A stretch of 5,522 bases of DNA, taken from positions 1 to 5,522 of the forward strand of contig JAGQWV010000887.1 of NCBI GenBank assembly GCA_020437045.1. The letters are read 5' to 3'. Source of the stretch: Saprospiraceae bacterium (GTDB lineage: Bacteria; Bacteroidota; Bacteroidia; Chitinophagales; Saprospiraceae). Numbering within the stretch: the first letter of the stretch is position 1; each line of letters starts with the position of its first letter. The notes beneath the pieces were generated by a model that saw only the letters and a program-made list of their open reading frames with translations, was not told the DNA's origin and did no database searches. Positions 1-5,522 of this stretch are shown one piece after another. The position numbers and the translations under genes were made by a program.

Positions 1-1848
1 CAAACCATTCTGCACATTAAGTGCCTCCCCCTGTGTAGGAATCATCGTCTCTTCCCAGGAAGCTACCCAGGGCATCCAGGCTGCGGACCGCAATGTCTGT
101 GGTGTCTTCAACTGGGCATTGGAAGCCCGCTCCCGGGGATAATTTAGAGGAAAAGCCAATTCCTCCCGAAATCCGGCTAAGACATCGGACGGATCGAATG
201 AAAGGACATAAGCAAAAAGGTGCTCACGGGACTGGGAAAAGGAAGCATCCGATATAACTCCCAAATAGCCTCTGCCTTCATGAAATTCAATAGCCCAGGG
301 TCGTAGCACTCCCGATTCGGATACTTTTTGACCAATAATTTCAATACCTGCCAGGAGAGCTTCTTTGCGTTTTGCACCAAACTTTGACTTGAAACTCAGA
401 TTAATCTCTCCTTCTACGGCAGACAATCGAAGTTGTAGTACAGTCGCTTTGCGGGCATCACCGGCATGTTTAACAATGTCAAAATTTTCGACCACCAGTT
501 GATCTCCCTGGTAAATATCGAATAATCGGTCACCTACCACAAATTGCTCTGGTTCGGCAAAATGAAGATACACGGTATATTCCTCTTCGATGGGTACCGG
601 GATATCATAGCTGAAATCTCCTCTGCGGAAGCTTTGATACAATTCTGCCGAACTGGTATTACCTGCATTGTTCAACGTATTTGAAATAGGTGCCTGCGTA
701 AAACCCGACAAGCCAGCGATGGAATATTTGTTCTTATCCCAGGATACATGGTTGGAATCGGTAAATGCTTCGGCTCCGTTGGCATTGCTGTTACCTCCTG
801 CATTTATGCAATTCCGGTAGCGAAAAAACAAGTTGGGCAAACCTGGAAGTTCGGAAATTGGATAATTGTGAATAATCGGAGGTCTGACCTCTATGGTATC
901 ATCACCTACATCCATGCTGATCAGCGAGCGTTGCTGCACATTCACCATCCATAAAGTCCTTCCGTCTTCAGCCATCTCGATATCACCAAATCCCGTCATG
1001 CCTACTTTGTCAAAGGCATCAATGTCGTAGCTAGCCCGGCGAGTCCGGTCTTCGATTGTAGAGAGGGCATAAGGCATCGTTTCATCAATTTCTCTATCAA
1101 CAATTTCACGACGTACCGATCCCAGATCAATTGTAGGTCCCGTAGCCGGGGTGACATCTTGCAGGTTGAAATGACCGATGGTGGGTGGGTTCGTATGATA
1201 ATCTAATGTATAAACAGCACCCATTCCCTCAGGTCCTAAACCTACGTGTCTTTTTAATAAAGCAGCAGCGAAAGCACGTTGATGAGACCTTTGGTAAGTA
1301 ACGCCCCACGTCGACCCTAATTGGCTTATCGTGGCATCCCTTATGGGATTAGGTCCATCGCCTCCAAACATTGCCGCGATGCCACGAGCAGCAAAGGGAA
1401 ATCGTACAAAAGCAGGGCTATCTTTTTTGAGAGCCGATGCCCCCTTCTCATAGCAGGGTATCAAAATCTGGGTTGTATTTGGATCAAGAGGGCGATCCCT
1501 TAATACCGGTACATTAAATGAATCGCCATCCAAAGCAAAGAAAATGGAGGTAGCACGATTCTTTCCGGCAAAAAGTTGATCATCATATCCTAACACATGA
1601 ATTCGGATTCTACTCCGGATTACCGCAGAAGGAAGGGTAAAGCTGCCATTTCCATCATCTAAAAATGGTATTTCATTGCCATAGGTATCAACTCCAAATA
1701 CTTGTAGTCCAGAGACCAGTGATTCATCGGGATCTTTAAGCCCATTGTTATTATAATCGTCAAAAGTAAAAACCAGTATATCTCCGAATAAGGGAGTTCC
1801 CGCGAGAAATAGGCAAAGGATCACAAAAGGTTTCAAATTGTGTCCCAT
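1..1848 (-). CDS. Secreted SdrD-B-like / malectin-domain propeller protein, C-terminus off window
   Basis: The reading frame is open from the ATG at 1848 to the left edge, giving 616 residues without a stop. The start is chosen because it opens directly into a signal peptide (hydrophobic residues about 7-20, likely cleavage near G22); the ATG 16 nt upstream is out of frame. No Shine-Dalgarno site is visible, as is usual in Bacteroidota. Residues about 23-110 resemble an SdrD-B-like beta-sandwich, with the acidic loop D30, D31, N33, N35, D39, D41, E42 that in this family binds calcium. Residues about 145-320 hold propeller-like strands (for example GFGDIEMAEDGRTLWMVN at 286-303). Residues about 347-505 match malectin: the INAGG opening, LYQ..R.G.FSYDIPVP at 403-419, YLHFAE at 427-432 and NFDI at 455-458. 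Propeller-like sequence resumes from about 515. Malectin domains bind carbohydrate, so a surface or secreted glycan-binding role is inferred. Large proteins of this type often end in a type IX secretion sorting domain, which cannot be seen here. Confidence 0.9.
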   Translation of the reverse strand, partial: MGHNLKPFVILCLFLAGTPLFGDILVFTFDDYNNNGLKDPDESLVSGLQVFGVDTYGNEIPFLDDGNGSFTLPSAVIRSRIRIHVLGYDDQLFAGKNRATSIFFALDGDSFNVPVLRDRPLDPNTTQILIPCYEKGASALKKDSPAFVRFPFAARGIAAMFGGDGPNPIRDATISQLGSTWGVTYQRSHQRAFAAALLKRHVGLGPEGMGAVYTLDYHTNPPTIGHFNLQDVTPATGPTIDLGSVRREIVDREIDETMPYALSTIEDRTRRASYDIDAFDKVGMTGFGDIEMAEDGRTLWMVNVQQRSLISMDVGDDTIEVRPPIIHNYPISELPGLPNLFFRYRNCINAGGNSNANGAEAFTDSNHVSWDKNKYSIAGLSGFTQAPISNTLNNAGNTSSAELYQSFRRGDFSYDIPVPIEEEYTVYLHFAEPEQFVVGDRLFDIYQGDQLVVENFDIVKHAGDARKATVLQLRLSAVEGEINLSFKSKFGAKRKEALLAGIEIIGQKVSESGVLRPWAIEFHEGRGYLGVISDASFSQSREHLFAYVLSFDPSDVLAGFREELAFPLNYPRERASNAQLKTPQTLRSAAWMPWVASWEETMIPTQGEALNVQNGL

Positions 1849-1886
1849 CGTCTGAATATTTCATGGTCAATGTGAAAGTTTGAACT

Positions 1887-1901
1887 GGTCCCGGACCGGT
1901 C
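1887..1901. repeat. Overlapping GC-rich palindromes in the leader of the minus-strand gene
   Basis: GGTCC and GGACC (1887-1891 and 1893-1897) form an inverted repeat around one central base. It overlaps the perfect 8-bp palindrome GACCGGTC at 1894-1901. The cluster is strikingly GC-rich within an AT-rich intergenic region and lies just downstream of the predicted transcription start of the minus-strand gene. That position suits a repressor site, but no known operator consensus is recognised, and the one-base centre means it would not form a useful RNA hairpin. Confidence 0.3.
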
Positions 1902-1915
1902 TGGCAATCACATTA

Positions 1916-1942
1916 CAAAGATATACCAATTGCAAAATCAAA
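1916..1942 (-). promoter_or_regulatory. Probable Bacteroidota-type promoter for the minus-strand malectin protein
   Basis: Read on the minus strand, positions 1923-1916 spell TATCTTTG, a perfect match to the TAnnTTTG -7 element used by the primary sigma factor of Bacteroidota. A TTTG (1942-1939) lies 15 nt upstream as a candidate -33 element, somewhat closer than the usual spacing of about 17-23 nt. Transcription would begin near 1910, leaving a leader of about 60 nt before the ATG at 1848. The -7 match and its position are seen in the sequence; its activity is inferred. Confidence 0.5.
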
Positions 1943-2130
1943 TTGTTAAAATTTTCAGAAGATCAGCAGGTTACATATTGGAAAATAATAATATATCGAT
2001 CAGATAATTATTGGAGAAGAAGTTGAAAATTAATTACAGTACAGGGAAAATGTCTCCATTCGTAATTTTTGGGGTCCTTAAAGAAGCTCGTCATCAAATG
2101 ACAGATAATACGTATATATAAATATTTGAT

Positions 2131-2156
2131 TTAAAATATATTAAAATATATTTAAA
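2131..2156. repeat. Tandem 10-bp AT-rich repeat
   Basis: TTAAAATATA occurs twice in direct succession at 2131-2150, followed by a partial copy TTTAAA. A period of 10 bp equals about one DNA helical turn, so the A-runs fall on the same face of the helix, a pattern that favours curvature. It lies about 140 bp upstream of the oxidoreductase start. An upstream activating or easily melted region is possible, but chance low-complexity sequence is also likely. Confidence 0.4.
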
Positions 2157-2166
2157 CTTGATAGCG

Positions 2167-2186
2167 TTTGGACCACCCTGACCAAA
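2167..2186. promoter_or_regulatory. Possible operator: TTTGG-N10-CCAAA dyad
   Basis: A 5-bp inverted repeat, TTTGG (2167-2171) and CCAAA (2182-2186), is separated by 10 bp, so the half-sites are 15 bp apart centre to centre. It lies about 110 bp upstream of the oxidoreductase ATG. The spacing suits a dimeric regulator, but the arms are short and could arise by chance. Confidence 0.2.
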
Positions 2187-2293
2187 TATCAGCAGTAATC
2201 CTTTTTAGATGCTTATGTAATTTTATTGCTATTTAGTAGGAATAAACGAGAATTTCCTAATCATGGAGATAGAAATCATATTTTTATAGCACT

Positions 2294-4102
2294 ATGATAC
2301 GATATCTACGGTTTACATTTGTCATCACCTGTTGCCTGATACTCTTACGAGTACAAGCTCAGAAAGAAATTTTACTGGAGGCGGAATCTTTCAAAACCAC
2401 GGGCGGATGGGTCATCGATCAGCAGTTTTTCGATGTGATGGGTTCATCATATCTCCTGGCGCATGGACTGGGTCATTCGGTTGCCGATGCAGCATCATCC
2501 TTTCAGGTGCAAGAATCAGGCACTTATCAGGTTTGGGTCCGAACGAAGGATTGGGCGCCTTTTCCGAAGGGGCCTGGTAAATTTATCCTGGAAATCGGGG
2601 ATCACTATCAATACGAATTTGGTTCTACCGGAAAGAAAGGTTGGCAGTGGTACAAAGGAGGTGAAATCAATCTTTCATCCGGACAGAAAATCAATATCCG
2701 ATTGCACGACATGACCGGTTTTGATGGACGATGCGATGCCATCTTTCTCACTACCGATTTAGGTTTTACCCCTCCCGAAGAAGGTCAGTCCCTTAGTCAT
2801 TGGCGGCGGGAACTCCTGGGACTGCCAGAAACACCAATGGATGCCGGTCTTTACGATCTTGTTGTGATTGGGGGTGGGATGGCCGGCACATGTACGGCCC
2901 TTTCAGCAGCCCGCCAGGGACTGAAAGTCGCATTAGTCCAGAACCGTCCGGTATTGGGTGGCAACAATAGTTCTGAAATCAGAGTACATCTCATGGGGCG
3001 AACGGACAAAAATGACTTTCCGGTCCTGGGACGTATTGTCCATGAACTAGACAACGGTGACCCGGGAAATGCCAATTCGGATGGTGATCGATATGGAGAT
3101 GATCGCAAGGAAGAAATCGTCCGGATGCAACCCAATCTCGATCTTTTCTTGAGCATGCATGCTTATGATGTGGAGATGAAGGATCACCAAATAACCGCAG
3201 TAATCGCCAGACATATCCAAACGAATGAAGAATTGAGATTTCCGGGCCGGCTTTTTGCAGATTGCACAGGTGATGGCACGATTGGTTATCTGGCAGGTGC
3301 CGATTATCGTATGGGACGGGAGAGCAAAGAAGAAACCGGCGAAGATCTCGCTCCGGAAAAATCGGATAGTTTTACTTTAGGCACTTCCAATCTATGGCAT
3401 GCTTCGGTCATGGACACGATTTCTTCCTTCCCGGAGACACCCTGGGCCCTGACATTTACAGATGAATATTATATTGATGCTGGTAAAGCAGACTGGCAAT
3501 GGGAAACCGGATTCGGTAATTTCAATACCATCACTGAGGCGGAGGAAATCAGAGATCATAATTTCCGGGCTATCTATGGAAACTGGTCTTTCCTTAAAAA
3601 TGAAAAAAAAGATAAATATCAATATCATCAATTGGATTGGGTTGCCCACATCGGAGGTAAAAGAGAATCCCGTCGATTGATGGGAGACTATGTTCTTAAC
3701 CAATACGATTGCCAGGGCGAAAATCCCCAGGACGATGGATTCGTCACGGCTACGTGGACCATCGACCTGCATTTTCCCGATCCGGAAAACAAGAAATATT
3801 TTGAGGGTGAAGAGTTTTTTGCCGCCACCAAACATATCCGGGTAGCTCCCTATAATATACCGTATCGATGTCTTTATTCCCGAAATATTGACAATCTTTT
3901 TATGGCGGGCAGAAATATCTCCACGACACATGTGGCATTTGGATCAACCCGGGTAATGAAAACCTGTGGCATGATGGGTGAACTGGTAGGTTATGCAGCA
4001 GGGCTCTGTAAAAAATATGATGTACTGCCCCGACAGGTATATGAAAAACATTTAGCTGAATTAACCGATATTTTAAAAGGTGTTCGAATGATCAGGCCTT
4101 AA
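2294..4102 (+). CDS. Exported FAD-dependent oxidoreductase with N-terminal carbohydrate-binding-type domain
   Basis: This 602-residue protein has a signal peptide (hydrophobic residues about 7-18, likely cleavage VQA22|Q23), so it should act outside the cytoplasm. Residues about 25-155 form a beta-rich domain like those in carbohydrate-binding or golvesin-type modules, with EAESF at 29-33, YQVWVR at 78-83, a W117-Q-W119 cluster and LHDMTGFDGRCDAI at 137-150. An FAD_oxidored-type (PF12831-like) domain follows: dinucleotide-binding G193-G-G-M-A-G198, LGGNNSSEIRV at 221-231, DCTGDG at 323-328, GGKRESRRLMGD at 454-465, and the C-terminal MAGRNIS...GSTRVM at 537-555. Q216 occupies the end of the second beta strand, where many FAD enzymes have an acidic residue. 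An in-frame stop at 2270-2272 with no intervening ATG fixes the start at 2294; there is no Shine-Dalgarno site. The substrate is unknown; a sugar or polysaccharide derivative is inferred from the front domain. It is the first gene of an operon with the FMN-type protein 6 nt downstream. Confidence 0.92.
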   Translation: MIRYLRFTFVITCCLILLRVQAQKEILLEAESFKTTGGWVIDQQFFDVMGSSYLLAHGLGHSVADAASSFQVQESGTYQVWVRTKDWAPFPKGPGKFILEIGDHYQYEFGSTGKKGWQWYKGGEINLSSGQKINIRLHDMTGFDGRCDAIFLTTDLGFTPPEEGQSLSHWRRELLGLPETPMDAGLYDLVVIGGGMAGTCTALSAARQGLKVALVQNRPVLGGNNSSEIRVHLMGRTDKNDFPVLGRIVHELDNGDPGNANSDGDRYGDDRKEEIVRMQPNLDLFLSMHAYDVEMKDHQITAVIARHIQTNEELRFPGRLFADCTGDGTIGYLAGADYRMGRESKEETGEDLAPEKSDSFTLGTSNLWHASVMDTISSFPETPWALTFTDEYYIDAGKADWQWETGFGNFNTITEAEEIRDHNFRAIYGNWSFLKNEKKDKYQYHQLDWVAHIGGKRESRRLMGDYVLNQYDCQGENPQDDGFVTATWTIDLHFPDPENKKYFEGEEFFAATKHIRVAPYNIPYRCLYSRNIDNLFMAGRNISTTHVAFGSTRVMKTCGMMGELVGYAAGLCKKYDVLPRQVYEKHLAELTDILKGVRMIRP

Positions 4103-4108
4103 TTTATT

Positions 4109-5089
4109 ATGCGCATGAAATTCATCACTAAGTCTCCAGCACAAAATGTTGTTCTGATTGGCCTCTTATTTTTATGTTTATCGCAGCACGATGTATTTTG
4201 TCAGGAAAATAATGCCCCTGATTCATTTGAAGTCCATTTATCGACCAACCGGGATCTCACGCTGATCCTGGTTCGTGATGATGCAGGTATTCCCCAATTT
4301 TATACCAGTGATATTTTTACTCAGGTATGCGAAACAGCGGAATGCAAGCCGGTACGGATCATTCTTTATTGGGATCTTTTAGGAAATTACACCCATTATC
4401 AACTCCCGGATGGATTTATTTTGACCAAACTGGATCATGTACCATTTACCCCGGAAGACTATCATAAATTTATGACTGTACTGGCTGATCCATACAGTCC
4501 TTTAGAAGATCTCTCTTTTAGTGAATTGACCGGAAGCAGGGAAAAAGCCAGTGTTCAGGAGATTGATGGAATCACAGGAGCCACACCTAAATCGATTTCC
4601 AATGGCATTGTCGAGGGAGCCGTTTATACCTGCTATACAATTTGGCATCTGGCTCATGGTGAAATAAGCAAGCGAATTATGGGATTGACAGATTCACTAT
4701 CTACCACTTCCTTCATTTTAAAAAATTTAATTCAAACAGAGAATTCTGATTCCCGGCGATGGGCGATTAAAAAGATTTTAAATCACAATGATCAATATCC
4801 GGATCTGGTTCGCGATATTCTGACAGCTTTTACTCCGACGCAACTTTTTGAGGCTAAGTTCATTCTAACGTCCATTCCTGATGACGTTCTTAAAAAAAGT
4901 TATGCTCAAAGGATTCTTTGGTCACAGTACGCAACGCTTTCCTATAACCTCCAAATCATTCTTTTGGAAAGATATCAAACCATTGCTATTGATGTGAACC
5001 TAAAAGAAGAAATCTTTAAAAACAGCGGCGAATTAAATTTCGACCAGAAAGCGTTATTTAACAGGCTTGTGTTTGCTGAAGTAGATTAG
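4109..5089 (+). CDS. Exported FMN-binding-type protein with ApbE flavinylation motif
   Basis: The protein has 326 residues and no family name I can give with certainty. The N-terminus has a basic start and a hydrophobic segment (about residues 13-24), consistent with a signal peptide cleaved near C31; V29-F-C31 is a poor lipobox, so lipidation is doubtful. D153-G-I-T-G-A-T159 fits the D-x-x-[ST]-G-A-T motif at which ApbE flavin transferases attach FMN to threonine in NqrC, RnfG and related FMN_bind domains; T159 would carry the flavin. Upstream lie a C74-x4-C79 pair and a conserved-looking LYWDLLGNY stretch at 87-95. Downstream is YTCYTIWHLAHG at 173-184. From about residue 190 to the end the protein looks alpha-helical, possibly HEAT-like. 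The start at 4109 is 6 nt after the oxidoreductase stop; the ATG at 4115 is an equally usable alternative. The operon context suggests electron exchange with the FAD enzyme, which is inference. Confidence 0.88.
   Translation: MRMKFITKSPAQNVVLIGLLFLCLSQHDVFCQENNAPDSFEVHLSTNRDLTLILVRDDAGIPQFYTSDIFTQVCETAECKPVRIILYWDLLGNYTHYQLPDGFILTKLDHVPFTPEDYHKFMTVLADPYSPLEDLSFSELTGSREKASVQEIDGITGATPKSISNGIVEGAVYTCYTIWHLAHGEISKRIMGLTDSLSTTSFILKNLIQTENSDSRRWAIKKILNHNDQYPDLVRDILTAFTPTQLFEAKFILTSIPDDVLKKSYAQRILWSQYATLSYNLQIILLERYQTIAIDVNLKEEIFKNSGELNFDQKALFNRLVFAEVD
4565..4585 (+). other. Predicted covalent FMN attachment motif (DGITGAT)
   Basis: These seven codons encode residues 153-159 of the downstream operon protein. 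The match to the D-x-x-[ST]-G-A-[ST] consensus for ApbE-type flavin transfer is complete, and the last threonine is the expected attachment residue. The protein's predicted export matches the known location of most ApbE-modified domains outside the cytoplasm. No ApbE gene is present in the window. Confidence 0.7.
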
Positions 5090-5180
5090 TTCAATGCCAC
5101 CTTTACCGTTGTAAAAAAGGGCATCCATCCCTCTTACTGCACTCCATTCTCATTTATTTATTATTAAGATGCGCAAAGCG

Positions 5181-5210
5181 TGACCGATAGATCAGGTCAT
5201 TTCTGATCTA
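5181..5210. repeat. 8-bp inverted repeat with an overlapping alternative stem
   Basis: TAGATCAG (5188-5195) and CTGATCTA (5203-5210) form a perfect 8-bp inverted repeat around a 7-base loop. A second pairing, TGACC (5181-5185) with GGTCA (5195-5199), overlaps the left arm, so the two stems exclude each other. There is no T-run after the hairpin, so it is not a classical intrinsic terminator. It lies about 57 bp before the sensor ATG and about 90 bp after the oxidoreductase operon, so it could be an operator, an RNA end-forming hairpin or a processing site. Confidence 0.4.
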
Positions 5211-5266
5211 CAGAAAAGTGCAAATCACCAAAGACAATTGGTAGATTCGTATCATAAATCAAAGAG

Positions 5267-5522
5267 ATGAACACCAACGTTTCAATCTTTTTTATTGATC
5301 CCCTGAAAATCGCTTTTTCTCTTTTGCTGATCTTTCTATTCTGTCCCCCTATTACCGGTCAAATCAGCATAGATAATTTTAAAAGTTATCAAATGGAGAA
5401 CGGGCTACCTGATAACCGCATCTATTCAATATGTCAGGATCAAGATCGAATCCTATGGATTGGCACTGCCGCAGGAATCAGCACTTTTGATGGCGAAAAC
5501 TTCTATTCACCGTTCTCATCTG
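5267..5522 (+). CDS. Two-component-regulator propeller sensor, N-terminus only
   Basis: The frame runs from the ATG at 5267 to the right edge, giving 85 complete codons. A hydrophobic segment at about residues 13-25 followed by PPITGQ looks like a signal peptide with cleavage near G31/Q32. The next residues match the first Reg_prop (PF07494-type) blades: ENGLPDNRIYSICQD at 44-58, then ILWIGTAAGISTFDG at 62-76. In Bacteroidota such repeats form the periplasmic propellers of hybrid two-component sensors or of related histidine kinases and transcription factors, many of which sense glycans. The rest, which would show whether kinase, receiver or DNA-binding domains follow, lies outside the window. 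A 177-nt gap separates it from the operon, so it probably has its own transcript. TAGATTCG at 5242-5249 is a one-mismatch -7 element, but it lies very close to the ATG and lacks a clear -33 partner. Confidence 0.85.
   Translation, partial: MNTNVSIFFIDPLKIAFSLLLIFLFCPPITGQISIDNFKSYQMENGLPDNRIYSICQDQDRILWIGTAAGISTFDGENFYSPFSS

Larger units (their letters stand above)
1849..2293. other. Divergent AT-rich intergenic region
   Basis: These 445 bases separate the minus-strand malectin protein from the plus-strand oxidoreductase operon and must carry the start signals for both. The left part holds the TATCTTTG promoter and the GC-rich palindromes. The right part holds a 10-bp AT tandem repeat (2131-2150) and a TTTGG-N10-CCAAA dyad (2167-2186). 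I find no convincing TAnnTTTG promoter for the plus strand; the nearest is TAATTTTA at 2218-2225, which lacks the final G and a TTG upstream at proper spacing. No RNA gene or credible protein-coding gene is seen. Confidence 0.6.

Noticed and set aside
177..380. A 67-codon minus-strand frame near the left end
   Set aside because: It overlaps, in a different frame of the same strand, the long malectin-protein frame, which is open throughout and carries recognisable domains.
2050..2121. A 23-codon plus-strand ORF with AGGG just upstream of its ATG
   Set aside because: It is too short to judge, its product has no recognisable features, and Shine-Dalgarno-like sites carry little weight in Bacteroidota.
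2263..2289. An 8-codon ORF ending 4 nt before the oxidoreductase ATG, as a possible leader peptide
   Set aside because: There is no codon bias or attenuator structure to support a regulatory leader; chance is the simpler explanation.
3392..3931. A 179-codon open frame on the minus strand within the oxidoreductase gene
   Set aside because: It lies entirely opposite a well-supported coding sequence, and its translation shows no domain or family pattern.
4187..4205. C31 of the FMN-type protein as a lipoprotein cysteine
   Set aside because: The preceding residues D-V-F do not fit a lipobox, which needs a small residue just before the cysteine; ordinary signal-peptide cleavage is more likely.
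5119..5131. GGG-catccat-CCC stem after the operon as an intrinsic terminator
   Set aside because: The stem is only 3 G-C pairs plus weak A-T pairs, and no T-run follows directly.

Overview
The window looks like a chromosomal segment of a Bacteroidota bacterium. The evidence is the lack of Shine-Dalgarno sites before the start codons, a TAnnTTTG-type -7 promoter element, and protein families typical of this phylum: an SdrD-B-like/malectin surface protein, an exported FAD oxidoreductase with a sugar-binding-type front domain, and a sensor opening with two-component-regulator propeller repeats. A Saprospiria- or Cytophagia-like member would fit, but that is inference. I see no tRNA, rRNA, CRISPR array, insertion sequence or phage gene.

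Layout. Positions 1848 to 1, minus strand: the first 616 residues of a large secreted protein whose C-terminus lies off the left edge. It has a signal peptide, an SdrD-B-like calcium-binding-type module, propeller-like repeats and an embedded malectin-like domain. Positions 1849-2293: an AT-rich divergent intergenic region with a recognisable promoter for the minus-strand gene, a short GC-rich palindrome cluster, a 10-bp AT repeat and a possible operator. Positions 2294-4102 and 4109-5089, plus strand: a tight two-gene operon (6-nt gap) encoding an exported FAD-dependent oxidoreductase and an exported protein with a perfect match to the covalent-FMN attachment motif recognised by ApbE flavin transferases. 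Positions 5090-5266: an intergenic region with an 8-bp inverted repeat. Position 5267 to the right edge: the start of a sensor/regulator with a Reg_prop propeller.

How the parts may work together. The two-gene operon is the most interesting part. An FAD enzyme with a carbohydrate-binding-type domain and a probably flavinylated partner would form an electron-transfer pair outside the cytoplasm: the FAD enzyme acts on a sugar-like substrate and the FMN protein passes electrons to or from it. The downstream propeller sensor is of the kind that often controls carbohydrate-use genes in Bacteroidota, and the divergent malectin protein is a plausible surface carbohydrate binder. Family assignments rest on visible motifs; the substrate, the electron route and any joint regulation are inference.
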